Assembly: GCA_964507235.1 (NCBI GenBank)
Contig: CAZDPE010000001.1
Location: forward strand, 1 to 64,000
Reading direction: 5' to 3'
DNA length: 64,000 nucleotides
From: Suilimivivens sp964507235
GTDB taxonomy: Bacteria > Bacillota > Clostridia > Lachnospirales > Lachnospiraceae
In this document: positions 35,914 to 43,931 of the stretch, one piece after another
How the letters are laid out: each line of letters opens with the position of its first letter
How positions within the stretch are numbered: position 1 is the stretch's first letter
Program-made: the position numbers and the translations under genes
Notes under the pieces: generated by a model
Told to the model about the DNA's origin: nothing
What the model saw: the letters and a program-made list of their open reading frames with translations, nothing else
Databases searched by the model: none

Positions 35914-37107
35914 ATGTCAACCAAAAATGAAAATCAGGGTGCATCAAAGCCCAATATAGGTGCTTTTCTGACCAAAAACAGTATGGTCATTGCCCTTGTT
36001 ATCGTATTTATTTTATTTTACTTTTTGACAGGCGGACGTCTGTTATATGCCCAGAATATGTCTAATCTGCTTCTTCAGAACGGCTATGTATTAGTAATGG
36101 CCTGCGGTATGCTGCTCTGTATTCTTACCGGCGGTAACATTGACCTTTCTGTCGGATCCGTTATTTGTATGGTAGGCGGTATGGCTGCTGTTTTAATTAC
36201 AAATCATGGATTCAACATTTATCTGACCATTCTGCTTTGTCTTATTGTAGGTCTTGCAGCCGGCGTATGGCAGGGCTATTGGATTGGATATGTCAGAATC
36301 CCTCCATTTATTACTACTTTGGGCGGTATGTTTATCTTCCGCGGTTTCGGACGTTTGATACTTGACAGTAAGACTGTATCTGTTCAGGATACATCTTTCC
36401 TGAATATTTTTACTGCTTATATCAAGATTCCGGGACTTGATACAGCTGACCGTATTCTTTCTCCGTTGATAGCAGGAATTCTGGCAGTTGCTATTATCTT
36501 TTACAACACATTTTCTTCCCGCGCCAAAAAGGCAAAGAAAGGCTATCGTCAAAACAGTCCAATTGCTGATTACGGACGTGATGCGGTAATATCCATTGTT
36601 CTTCTGTTTTATTGCTATCTGCTTTGTCAGTATAAAGGAATTTCCGTTATGTTAATCTGGGTTGTTGCAATCTGTCTGATTTATCATTTCATTACCTCTA
36701 AAACTGCATTTGGACGTTACTTCTATGCTGTAGGCGGAAATGAAAAGGCAACAAAGCTTTCCGGTATCAATACCAACAAAGTTTACTTCATTGCATATGC
36801 AAACATGGGACTTTTGGCAGGCCTTTGCGGTCTGCTCTGTCTGGCACGTGTCGGTTCTGTAAACGGTTCAACCGGTACTTCCTTTGAAATGGATGCAATC
36901 GGTGCCTGCTTCATCGGCGGTGCTTCTGCATACGGCGGAAGCGGTACTATTCCCGGTGTTATCATCGGCGCTCTTTTACTTGGTGTAATTAACATGGGTA
37001 TGTCCATCATGGGTATCGGTGACTCCTGGCAGTATGTTGTAAAGGGCGGCGTTCTTCTGGTTGCTGTTATATTCGACGTAATTTCCCACCGCAAGAGCGG
37101 AAAATAA
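35914..37107 (+). CDS. mmsB: Multiple monosaccharide ABC transporter permease
   Basis: The membrane channel of the sugar importer: 397 residues with about ten to twelve helices. Recognisable blocks are LTGGNIDLSVGSVICMVGG, GYVRIPPFITTLGGMFIFRG, FGRYFYAVGGNEKATKLSGI (the ATPase-docking loop) and GACFIGGASAYGGSGTIPGVIIGALLLGVINMGMS. It follows mmsA by 21 nt with AAGGGAG before the ATG. Repeat copy B starts 30 nt after its stop. Confidence 0.94.
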   Translation: MSTKNENQGASKPNIGAFLTKNSMVIALVIVFILFYFLTGGRLLYAQNMSNLLLQNGYVLVMACGMLLCILTGGNIDLSVGSVICMVGGMAAVLITNHGFNIYLTILLCLIVGLAAGVWQGYWIGYVRIPPFITTLGGMFIFRGFGRLILDSKTVSVQDTSFLNIFTAYIKIPGLDTADRILSPLIAGILAVAIIFYNTFSSRAKKAKKGYRQNSPIADYGRDAVISIVLLFYCYLLCQYKGISVMLIWVVAICLIYHFITSKTAFGRYFYAVGGNEKATKLSGINTNKVYFIAYANMGLLAGLCGLLCLARVGSVNGSTGTSFEMDAIGACFIGGASAYGGSGTIPGVIIGALLLGVINMGMSIMGIGDSWQYVVKGGVLLVAVIFDVISHRKSGK

Positions 37108-37137
37108 GATACAGCAAAGCACTCTGCGGACTTTCTG

Positions 37138-37273
37138 CTATTATGAGTCAATAACCCCGCCGCAAGCAGCGAGGCATGGAAATTGAAGCGCCCCAAGGGG
37201 CGGGGTATTGACCCTCGCGGCATTCGTCAAGATCATGCAAGCATGACTTTGACTCATTGCACGCGGAAATAAA
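37138..37273 (-). repeat. Dispersed 3'-end repeat, copy B
   Basis: In the direction of mmsB transcription it reads TGAGTCAATAACCCCGCC, a GC-rich inverted partner GCGGGGTATTGACCC, TCGCGGCATTCGTCAAG, a palindrome (ATCATGC-aa-GCATGAC), and ACGCGGAAATAAA. The first pair of blocks can form a stem of about 12 bp and the palindrome a second hairpin. It is the best preserved copy. It lies between the mmsB stop and the terminator at 37277. Confidence 0.85.
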
Positions 37274-37276
37274 TAA

Positions 37277-37323
37277 AATCCCTCTGAAGCGAAAACCTTT
37301 TGACTATATGCTTCAGAGGGATT
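37277..37323 (+). terminator. Terminator of the sugar transport operon
   Basis: A perfect 14-bp stem (37277-37290 with 37310-37323, 19-nt loop) with core CCCTCTGAAGC/GCTTCAGAGGG, followed by ATTTTTG. It ends the chvE-mmsA-mmsB transcript. Confidence 0.85.
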
Positions 37324-37327
37324 ATTT

Positions 37328-37615
37328 TTGCCTGCTTCTTTGGAAACAGAAGTTCTTCATGAAATGGAAATATGTAATCCCGGTGTTTCTGCAGAAATCC
37401 TGATAACAGCCTTCAAGGCAGACGGAACACAATTCTACTACGATTATGAATTGAAGCAGGAACAATTAACGGATATTTCCCCTCTGGCCAGCCTTCCTCA
37501 TATAGAAAATATTGAATTGAGAAAAACAAATGTCACAGATTTATCAGCCTTTACCGGACGTGAAAAATTATTGCGGGTGGAAAAAAGTAAATTACCGAAA
37601 AAAAAAGAAAACTGA
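37328..37615 (+). pseudogene. Leucine-rich-repeat protein fragment
   Basis: A 95-residue frame with an internalin-like leucine-rich repeat, LTDISPLASLPHIENIEL and TNVTDLSAF, preceded by a short acidic stretch. There is no signal peptide, no believable start (a TTG without ribosome binding site, right after a terminator) and only about two repeats, so this is most likely the remnant of a larger surface protein. Beyond it, up to the terminator at 37685, I see no gene. Confidence 0.45.
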
Positions 37616-37684
37616 TTCCCTGGATGAAAAAATTCTTGAAATCAATTCCAGGAAGCGCCAATAATTATCCGAAACTTATACGCA

Positions 37685-37720
37685 GAAAAACAGGGATGTC
37701 ATTTGACATCCCTGTTTTTC
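37685..37720. terminator. Strong hairpin downstream of spoVG
   Basis: A near-continuous stem (37685-37700 with 37705-37720, core AACAGGGATGTCA/TGACATCCCTGTT, 4-nt loop) with A-runs and T-runs on both sides, so it can terminate in both directions. On the minus strand it lies 43 nt past the spoVG stop. Confidence 0.88.
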
Positions 37721-37762
37721 TTACTGGTTTAGGCTTTATCTGCATGCCTTCCCCAAAAACAA

Positions 37763-38035
37763 CTATTCTTCTTCTGGTTCCAACAATGCTTTCTCATAAT
37801 TATCCAATATGATTCTCTGAATACTTTCTCTCGTACCGGAATTAATTGGATGAGCAATATCCCTGTATTCACCATCAGCAGCCTTTTTACTGGGCATTGC
37901 AATAAATAATCCTTTTTCACCTTCAATCACTTTAATATCATGGATTACGAATTCATCATCTATAGTGATAGATACAATAGCCCGCATCTTTCCTTCTTTC
38001 GTAATCTTTCTTACTCTTACATCTGTAATTTGCAT
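37763..38035 (-). CDS. spoVG: Septation regulator SpoVG
   Basis: A 90-residue RNA- or DNA-binding regulator that affects division, sporulation and envelope genes. It begins MQITDVRVRKITKEGKMRAIVSITIDDEFVIHDIKVIEGEKGLFIAMPSKK in the usual way (key blocks: VRVRK, DDEFVIHDIKVI, GLFIAMPSKK), followed by YRDIAHPINS. Near-identical length and motifs to the family. A GGGGG-type ribosome binding site precedes it. In Bacillus it is close to prs, pth and mfd, as here. Confidence 0.97.
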   Translation of the reverse strand: MQITDVRVRKITKEGKMRAIVSITIDDEFVIHDIKVIEGEKGLFIAMPSKKAADGEYRDIAHPINSGTRESIQRIILDNYEKALLEPEEE

Positions 38036-38092
38036 ATCCTATCCCCCTGATTTCAATTCCTTTTTATCTCATGCACATAGCCTTCCCTGATG

Positions 38093-39214
38093 TTAAATAA
38101 CATATCTGTCATTTCTTTCTATTACAATCTTAATGTTCCCATCCGTTCCTGCATGATAGGAATTAGCCCTGATAGTTCCATGACTCTCTACTATGCAATT
38201 TTCAATGTGCGTATTGTCGCCAATATATACATCATTAAGAATAATAGAATTCTTAATGCAGCAATTGTTTCCAATGTAAGCCTTTTTGAAGACAACGGAA
38301 TCTTCAACTGTACCATTTATGATACAACCACTGGAAATCAGGCTGTTCTTAATATTGGATCCCACATTATATTTAGCCGGAGGTAAATCATCAACCTTTG
38401 AATAAATATCCGGATACTGCTTAAAGAAATAATCTCTTGTTTCTGCTTTCAGGAAATCCATATTGGTTTTGAAATAATCTTCAATTGTTGCAATATTACT
38501 CCAATATTCCTGTAATTTATATCCATAGATTCGCTTCATGTTCTTATAACGAATCAGAATATCTTTTACAAAATCATATCTTTCTTCTTCAGCACATTTC
38601 TCAATCATTTCAATCAGCTGTCTTCTTCTTACCACATATATACCACAGGATATGGTATTGGATTTGGCAACGACAGGCTTTTCTTCAAATTCTTCAATAC
38701 GGCTTTCTTCGTTCATCTTAATGGTACCGAAACGGTCTACGCTTACTTCCGGTCCCATATCCTTACATACAACCGTAATATCTGCCTTCTTCGCAATATG
38801 ATATTCAAGAACTTTATTATAATCCATTTTATAAACGCAGTCACCTGATGCTATTACAACATAGGGTTCATGACTGTTCTTCAAAAAAGCAAGATTCTGG
38901 GCAATTGCATCTGCGGTTCCCCTGTACCAGGAATTGCTTTCTGCAGTCACCGAGGGAGTAAGCACATATAAACCGCCCTGTTTACGACCGAAATCCCACC
39001 ATTTAGAAGAACTCAAATGTTCATTCAGGCTCCTTGCATTATACTGTGTCAAAACTGCCACTTTTTGAATGTGGGAGTTTGACATATTACTCAGTGCAAA
39101 GTCAATACTTCTGTAGCTTCCTGCGATAGGCATAGCACATACTGCTCTTTTTGTGGAAAGTTCCTTAATTCTATAACTGCTTCCACCTGCTAAAATAATA
39201 CCGATTGCTCTCAC
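38093..39214 (-). CDS. glgD: Glucose-1-phosphate adenylyltransferase subunit GlgD
   Basis: The second subunit of ADP-glucose pyrophosphorylase in Firmicutes, which modulates GlgC. The 373-residue protein has an N-terminal nucleotidyltransferase-like domain (ILAGGSSYRIKELSTKRAVCAMPIAGSYRSIDFALSN, where the usual GGxGxRL loop is altered) and a C-terminal left-handed helix of hexapeptide repeats (KAYIGNNCCIKNSIILNDVYIGDNTHIENCIV). The altered loop fits a regulatory, weakly catalytic role. Its ATG overlaps the glgC stop by 4 bases, implying equal production. Confidence 0.93.
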   Translation of the reverse strand: MRAIGIILAGGSSYRIKELSTKRAVCAMPIAGSYRSIDFALSNMSNSHIQKVAVLTQYNARSLNEHLSSSKWWDFGRKQGGLYVLTPSVTAESNSWYRGTADAIAQNLAFLKNSHEPYVVIASGDCVYKMDYNKVLEYHIAKKADITVVCKDMGPEVSVDRFGTIKMNEESRIEEFEEKPVVAKSNTISCGIYVVRRRQLIEMIEKCAEEERYDFVKDILIRYKNMKRIYGYKLQEYWSNIATIEDYFKTNMDFLKAETRDYFFKQYPDIYSKVDDLPPAKYNVGSNIKNSLISSGCIINGTVEDSVVFKKAYIGNNCCIKNSIILNDVYIGDNTHIENCIVESHGTIRANSYHAGTDGNIKIVIERNDRYVI

Positions 39215-40485
39215 TTTTCATCACCTGCCTTAATTAAAGTTTTACCGCTTGCAAGGCAGTTATCCGGATAATCCAAAGCCGTAGTAACACCAAACACGCA
39301 TGTATTTTTGCCGATAGTGATACCATCGGGTATAATACTCTTTTCCCCTATGGTCACAATGCTGTTGTTGTAAATATGAGGATCAGTTTCATTCTGAGCT
39401 TCCTCTCCAATACCCAGTTTTACATTATTTCCAACAGTTACATTTTCAGCAATAATCGCTTTATTTAACTCGCAGCCTGAACCTATAACGGTTCCGTTCA
39501 TGATGATGGAATCACGCACAATCGTATCTTTTCCTATCGTTACACCACAGCCAATTACAGAATTATATACCTGCCCGTAAACATCACTTCCCTCACCGAT
39601 AATGCTTCTTTCAACCACACTGGGATCTGCTATATATTGAGGCGGAAGAATTTCACTCTTTGTATATATCTTCCAATATTCTTCATACAGATTAAATTCA
39701 GGAACAATGTCAATCAGTTCCATGTTTGCTTCCCAATATGAATTTAAGGTTCCTACATCCTTCCAGTAGCCATTAAATTCATATGCATAGAGAGGCGCTC
39801 CCTTTCCATGACAATACGGAATAATATGTTTCCCGAAATCAAGTCCGGGCTGTTCTGCATTTGCAAGCAGTGCTTCCTTCAACGTTTTCCAGTTGAAGAT
39901 GTAAATACCCATAGATGCCAGATTGCTTCTTGGATTAGCCGGTTTTTCTTCAAAATCCGTGATTCTTCTTTCACTGTCGGTAATCATGATACCGAAACGC
40001 TTTGCTTCCTCCATAGGAACCGGCATAACTGCAATCGTGCACTCCGAACCCTTTTCCTTATGGAAATCAAGCATCACCTCATAATCCATCTTATATATAT
40101 GGTCACCCGATAAAATTAAAATATATTCCGGATTAAAACTCTCCATATAATCAATGTTTTGATAAATAGCATTAGCCGTTCCGGTGTACCATTCACTGTT
40201 AGTTACTTTTTCATAAGGAGGAAGAACGCTAACACCGCCGATGTTTCTATCCAAATCCCACGGAATACCGATGCCAATATGAGTATTTAATCTCAGTGGC
40301 TGGTACTGTGTCAATACGCCCACTGTATCTACACCGGAGTTAATACAGTTGCTTAACGGGAAGTCTATGATTCGGTACTTTCCCCCAAAAGATACCGCGG
40401 GCTTGGCTACCTTTGAAGTAAGCACTCCCAATCTGCTTCCCTGACCGCCTGCTAACAACATGGCAATCATCTCTTTTTTAATCAT
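39211..40485 (-). CDS. glgC: Glucose-1-phosphate adenylyltransferase
   Basis: Makes ADP-glucose from ATP and glucose 1-phosphate, the committed step of glycogen synthesis. The start is the ATG at 40485 (MIKKEMIAMLLAGGQGSRL), with AGAGGTGA upstream; the open frame to 40593 is not coding. The 424-residue enzyme shows the intact GGQGSRL nucleotide loop, KPAVSFGGKYRIIDFPLSN, WYTGTANAIYQN, LILSGDHIYKMDY, FEEKPANPRS and a C-terminal hexapeptide-repeat domain. It forms a two-gene operon with glgD; the rest of the glycogen genes are not here. Confidence 0.96.
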   Translation of the reverse strand: MIKKEMIAMLLAGGQGSRLGVLTSKVAKPAVSFGGKYRIIDFPLSNCINSGVDTVGVLTQYQPLRLNTHIGIGIPWDLDRNIGGVSVLPPYEKVTNSEWYTGTANAIYQNIDYMESFNPEYILILSGDHIYKMDYEVMLDFHKEKGSECTIAVMPVPMEEAKRFGIMITDSERRITDFEEKPANPRSNLASMGIYIFNWKTLKEALLANAEQPGLDFGKHIIPYCHGKGAPLYAYEFNGYWKDVGTLNSYWEANMELIDIVPEFNLYEEYWKIYTKSEILPPQYIADPSVVERSIIGEGSDVYGQVYNSVIGCGVTIGKDTIVRDSIIMNGTVIGSGCELNKAIIAENVTVGNNVKLGIGEEAQNETDPHIYNNSIVTIGEKSIIPDGITIGKNTCVFGVTTALDYPDNCLASGKTLIKAGDEK

Positions 40486-40575
40486 GTCATCACCTCTTAC
40501 CAGTAATTTTTCTACTAAAGCCTTATTTTGATAATCAAACTGATAATACAGGTACCAATTATCAATTTCATGAAT

Positions 40576-40604
40576 AGTATACCATATAATCATGTAAAAG
40601 TGAA
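40576..40604 (-). promoter_or_regulatory. Promoter of glgC-glgD
   Basis: On the minus strand an extended -10 (TGGTATACT, hexamer at 40576-40581) with a weak -35 TTCACT (40599-40604) and a 17-nt spacer, giving a leader of about 85 nt before glgC. The weak -35 suggests that activation is needed. Confidence 0.55.
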
Positions 40605-40607
40605 TAA

Positions 40608-40702
40608 TATTTACAAAAAAAATCCGTTTTTTTGTTAATTTTATGTAAATTATTTACAATACTTTACATAACAATGCAAATTTTTTTGTTCTATTTACAA
40701 TA
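40608..40702. promoter_or_regulatory. Phased TATTTACAA repeats and inverted repeat upstream of glgC
   Basis: TATTTACAA occurs three times in the same orientation at 40608-40616, 40651-40659 and 40692-40700, spaced 43 and 41 bp, close to four helical turns. The last two extend to TATTTACAATA. Around the middle copy lies an inverted repeat TTATGTAAA (40641-40649) / TTTACATAA (40663-40671). All are just upstream of the glgC -35 box, so they look like operators; the binding protein is unknown. The region is AT-rich, so chance repeats are more likely than elsewhere. Confidence 0.45.
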
Positions 40703-40751
40703 TTTAGTATCTGATACTGCATTTCATTCATACATTTTGTTTAAATTGCTA

Positions 40752-40780
40752 TTTAATTTTTTCCCCCACCCGGGTATAAT
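40752..40780 (+). promoter_or_regulatory. Possible promoter for murC
   Basis: A perfect TATAAT (40775-40780) with a weak -35 TTTAAT (40752-40757, 17-nt spacer). It would place the tandem repeat in the untranslated leader of murC. The leader length is unknown because of the gap. Confidence 0.45.
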
Positions 40781-40806
40781 ATACCAGTAGGCATAAGTCG
40801 TGCAAA

Positions 40807-41133
40807 AATATAAAGCAACAAATCGGCTGCCTGCAGACGCATTTGGTGGTTTATATTTTTATAGNNNNNNNNNNNNNNNNNNNNNNNNNNNNNNNNNNNN
40901 NNNNNNNNNNNNNNNNNNNNNNNNNNNNNNNNNNNNNNNNNNNNNNNNNNNNNNNNNNNNNNNNGCAGACGCATTTGGTGGTTTATATTTTTATAGGGCG
41001 CAGCCCGGGAACGCAGGAACTCTGTTCCTCAAGTTCGCACGACGCGGGCGCAATCATAAAGCAACAAATCGGCTGCCTGCAGACGCATTTGGTGGTTTAT
41101 ATTTTTATAGGGCGCAGCCCGGGAACGCAGGAA
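40807..41133 (+). repeat. 114-bp tandem repeat upstream of murC, interrupted by assembly gap
   Basis: The unit contains GCAACAAATCGGCTGCCT, GCAGACGCATTTGGTGG and TTTATATTTTTATAGGG, then GCGCAGCCCGGGAACGCAGGAA. Copies start at 40833, 40965 and 41079 (by the GCAGACGC block); the last two are 114 bp apart and the first is separated by the N-gap. The first half of each unit is an imperfect inverted repeat of about 50 nt (ATAAAGCAACAAAT against ATTTGGTGGTTTAT) and the second half has a perfect AGGAAC/GTTCCT hairpin. True copy number is unknown. The last copy ends about 30 nt before the murC ATG. Confidence 0.85.
40865..40964. other. Assembly gap (100 N)
   Basis: One hundred undetermined bases lie inside the tandem repeat, with repeat sequence on both sides. 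The round length indicates a scaffold placeholder, so the real size of the region is not known. Confidence 0.99.
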
Positions 41134-41162
41134 TTTCAGCAAAAAACCAGGAGGTTTATATC

Positions 41163-42542
41163 ATGTATCAAATCAATTTTGACCACCCCATTCATATATA
41201 TTTTATTGGCATTGGCGGCATCAGTATGAGCGGCCTTGCGGAAGTACTTCTGGAAAGGAATTTCAAAATCTCCGGTTCAGATATGAAGCCCTCTTCACTG
41301 ACTCATGTTTTGGAAGAGAAAGGGGCCCATATTTTTTACGGGCAGAAATATGAAAACCTGACGGATGATATTGAACTTGTAGTTTATACCAGCGCCATTC
41401 ATCCCGATAATCCTGAATTAATAGCTGCAGGGGATTTAGGCATTCCCATTTTGACAAGAGCACAGCTTCTTGGACAAATGATGAAAAATTATGAAACGCC
41501 TATTGCCGTAAGCGGTACTCACGGAAAAACAACAACAACTTCCATGATATCTGAAATTCTGCTTACTGCAGACACAGACCCCACACTTTCCATCGGCGGT
41601 ATTTTAAAAACAATAAACGGCAATATCCGGGTAGGACATTCAGATTATTTTGTAACAGAAGCCTGCGAATACACTAATAGTTTTCTGAGCTTTTATCCCA
41701 AAATAGGCATTATCTTAAATGTAGAAGAGGACCATCTGGACTTTTTTAAGGATATCGACGATATTCGTCATTCCTTCCACCTCTTTGCCCGTCTTTTACC
41801 GGAAGACGGAGCCCTGATTATTAATGGTTCCATTTCAGGCATTGAAACAATTGTTTCGGATATTGCCTGTCCCGTTATTACCTTTGGCAATTCAGACTGC
41901 TATGACTACAGTCCCAGTGATATTTCTTATGACGAGAAAGGCTGCGCCACATTCACATTGCTGAAAAAAGGAAAGCCTCATGGATGCTACAGTTTGAGCG
42001 TTCCCGGAGAACACAACATCTATAACTCCATTGCTGCCATAGCCCTCTGCGACCTGCTCTCCATCGACAGGGCGGCTGTAAAGCAGGCTTTATCTCAATT
42101 CAAAGGCACTGACAGGCGCTTTGAATACAAAGGAAACTTTAACGGAACTACTATAATAGATGATTATGCACATCATCCCACAGAAATTACTGCAACTTTA
42201 AAAGCTGCTGCAAATTATCCTCATAAAAATCTGTGGTGTGTATTTCAGCCCCATACCTATACCCGTACCAAAGCCTTTATGAAAGACTTTGCAAAGGCTC
42301 TTTCACTGGCAGATCAGATAATTCTTGCAAAAATTTATCCTGCAAGAGAAACGGATGACCTGGGAATCAGCTCCGAAACATTAAAAAAAGAAATTGACGC
42401 CCTCGGCAGGACCTGCTATTATTTCCCTACATTTGAAGAAATTGAAAAATTTATTTCTTCAAATTGTACACCCGGAGATTTGTTGATAACTATGGGGGCC
42501 GGAGATGTAGTAAATATCGGGGAAAATCTTTTAAAAAAATAA
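41163..42542 (+). CDS. murC: UDP-N-acetylmuramate--L-alanine ligase
   Basis: Adds L-alanine to UDP-MurNAc, the first amino acid of the peptidoglycan stem. The ATG at 41163 has a perfect AGGAGG 8 nt upstream; the frame runs open leftward through the repeat and gap, but that part is not protein-like. The 459-residue enzyme shows the N-terminal IYFIGIGGISMSGLAEVL, ATP loop SGTHGKTTTT (117-126), CEYTNSFLSF, LNVEEDHLDFF, and DDYAHHPTEI in the C-terminal domain, all MurC markers. Confidence 0.97.
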   Translation: MYQINFDHPIHIYFIGIGGISMSGLAEVLLERNFKISGSDMKPSSLTHVLEEKGAHIFYGQKYENLTDDIELVVYTSAIHPDNPELIAAGDLGIPILTRAQLLGQMMKNYETPIAVSGTHGKTTTTSMISEILLTADTDPTLSIGGILKTINGNIRVGHSDYFVTEACEYTNSFLSFYPKIGIILNVEEDHLDFFKDIDDIRHSFHLFARLLPEDGALIINGSISGIETIVSDIACPVITFGNSDCYDYSPSDISYDEKGCATFTLLKKGKPHGCYSLSVPGEHNIYNSIAAIALCDLLSIDRAAVKQALSQFKGTDRRFEYKGNFNGTTIIDDYAHHPTEITATLKAAANYPHKNLWCVFQPHTYTRTKAFMKDFAKALSLADQIILAKIYPARETDDLGISSETLKKEIDALGRTCYYFPTFEEIEKFISSNCTPGDLLITMGAGDVVNIGENLLKK

Positions 42543-42543
42543 T

Positions 42544-42693
42544 TTATCCACATTATTCACATTTTGAAGGAAGAAAAAGTCCTTTTCATTATGTGGATAT
42601 TTGTTACTTTTAAAACTATCCGGTTTTACCTGAATTTTACACAATTAAGGCCGCTCAAATGTTCCTGTATCCACATTTTCCACACTATCCACA
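42544..42693. promoter_or_regulatory. Cluster of seven DnaA-box matches upstream of dnaD
   Basis: Back-to-back boxes TTATCCACA (42544-42552) and TTATTCACA (42553-42561) start 2 nt after the murC stop. An inverted TGTGGATAT lies at 42592-42600, TTTTACACA at 42635-42643, and three more follow without spacing: GTATCCACA (42667-42675), TTTTCCACA (42676-42684), CTATCCACA (42685-42693). All are within one mismatch of the consensus TTATNCACA. The gap between murC and dnaD (42543-42855) holds this array and a promoter, and no gene. It could regulate the dnaD operon or act as a DnaA titration or origin-like site. Confidence 0.75.
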
Positions 42694-42741
42694 AATTCCG
42701 AAATCCCTTGCAAATACTGGATTTTCCGGCAAAATTGCTAT

Positions 42742-42769
42742 TTGCATTTTCCTTTTCTTGTGATATAAT
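42742..42769 (+). promoter_or_regulatory. Promoter of dnaD-dnaC-prs
   Basis: TTGCAT (42742-42747), a 16-nt spacer and an extended -10 TGATATAAT (hexamer 42764-42769). It lies about 50 nt after the last DnaA box, so DnaA bound to the array could affect it. Confidence 0.65.
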
Positions 42770-42855
42770 TCATTTTGCTTAAAATGAATGTAAACAATCA
42801 GCCGGAAGGGTATTTCCCCTTTACGGCCGCATAACAGAGAACAGGGGACAGCCTA

Positions 42856-43920
42856 ATGAGCCGCTTTACAATTTATCAGGATAATTATGCCGATACTACA
42901 ATTGTATCTAATTTGTTTATCGACGAATATATGAAGGACGCCAATGATGCGCAGCTTAAGATATATCTATATCTTCTCAGAATGATGAGCGCCCATATGG
43001 CTACCAGTGTTTCCGATATTGCGGACAAGTTTAACCATACTGAAAAAGACGTTATGCGCGCTCTCAAGTATTGGGAAAAAAATAAACTGCTTGCACTCGA
43101 ATATGATGATGCAAAAACGCTTACCGGCATCCGGCTTTTAGATGTAAACAGTAAGCCCAGCGCTGATATTGTTCCTCTTACTTCAGTCGTATCAATGCCT
43201 GCCAGAGAAGCAGCCCCTGCCGAAAAACCGGCTTCTGCAAAGGAAACCGCAGCAACAGTTAATTATGAGAAGCCTTCCTATACCCTTGATGAGCTGCGTG
43301 AATTTAAAAATAATGAAGAAACTGCACAGATTCTTTTTGTTGCTGAACAGTATATCGGAAAGCCCCTCAGCACATCCGAAATCAAAACAATTCTTTTCTT
43401 TTCGGACAAGCTTGGTTTTTCCAGTGATTTAATTGATTACTTAATCCAGTATTGTGTGGATAAGGGCAAAAAAGATTTCAGATACATAGAAAAGGTTGCC
43501 ATCAGCTGGGCTGAGGAGAATATTACCACTCCTAAGCAGGCAGCCAAATCAGTTAACAAATATGATAAAGCCGTATATGATATCATGAAAGCATTAGGCA
43601 AGACAAGTTCACCTACCAGGGCTGAAGCTGATTTCGCCGTTAAATGGCTAAAGGACTATGGCTTTACCTCCGATATTATTATGGAAGCATGCAAAAGGAC
43701 TGTATTGGCCACAGATAAACATCGTTTTGAGTATGCTGACAGCATTCTGAAAAGCTGGTATCAGGGTAATGTTCATCACAAAGCGGACATTAAGCTTTTG
43801 GATGAAGCATACGCCAAAAAGAAGCCTGCAAAGCAGCCTGCTTCTTCCGGTCAGTTTAATCAGTTCATGCATACTGATTATGATTTTGATGCTCTTGAAA
43901 AAGAAATATTAAGCAATTAA
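42856..43920 (+). CDS. dnaD: DnaD-domain replication initiation protein
   Basis: Helps DnaA and the helicase loader open the origin and place the helicase. 354 residues: an N-terminal winged-helix domain (FIDEYMKDANDAQLKIYLYLLRMM, VMRALKYWEKNKLLALEYDD), a proline/alanine-rich linker (about 100-145), and two C-terminal DnaD/DnaB-like helical domains (ETAQILFVAEQYIGKPLSTSEIKTILFFSDKLG and KAVYDIMKALGKTSSPTRAEADFAVKWLKDYGF). The gene lies directly before the helicase loader gene with an 11-nt gap. Confidence 0.88.
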   Translation: MSRFTIYQDNYADTTIVSNLFIDEYMKDANDAQLKIYLYLLRMMSAHMATSVSDIADKFNHTEKDVMRALKYWEKNKLLALEYDDAKTLTGIRLLDVNSKPSADIVPLTSVVSMPAREAAPAEKPASAKETAATVNYEKPSYTLDELREFKNNEETAQILFVAEQYIGKPLSTSEIKTILFFSDKLGFSSDLIDYLIQYCVDKGKKDFRYIEKVAISWAEENITTPKQAAKSVNKYDKAVYDIMKALGKTSSPTRAEADFAVKWLKDYGFTSDIIMEACKRTVLATDKHRFEYADSILKSWYQGNVHHKADIKLLDEAYAKKKPAKQPASSGQFNQFMHTDYDFDALEKEILSN

Positions 43921-43931
43921 AGGAGAATGCC

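Noticed and set aside
37624..37812. Small plus-strand frame near the spoVG terminator
   Set aside because: It reads through the strong hairpin at 37685-37720 and overlaps spoVG on the other strand; no family match.
40800..41162. N-terminal extension of the murC frame through the repeat and gap
   Set aside because: The extension translates repeat DNA and unknown bases, and a perfect AGGAGG with ATG at 41163 gives the normal MurC start.
42564..42782. 72-codon plus-strand frame between murC and dnaD
   Set aside because: It covers the DnaA boxes and the dnaD promoter, lacks a ribosome binding site and has no recognisable protein pattern.
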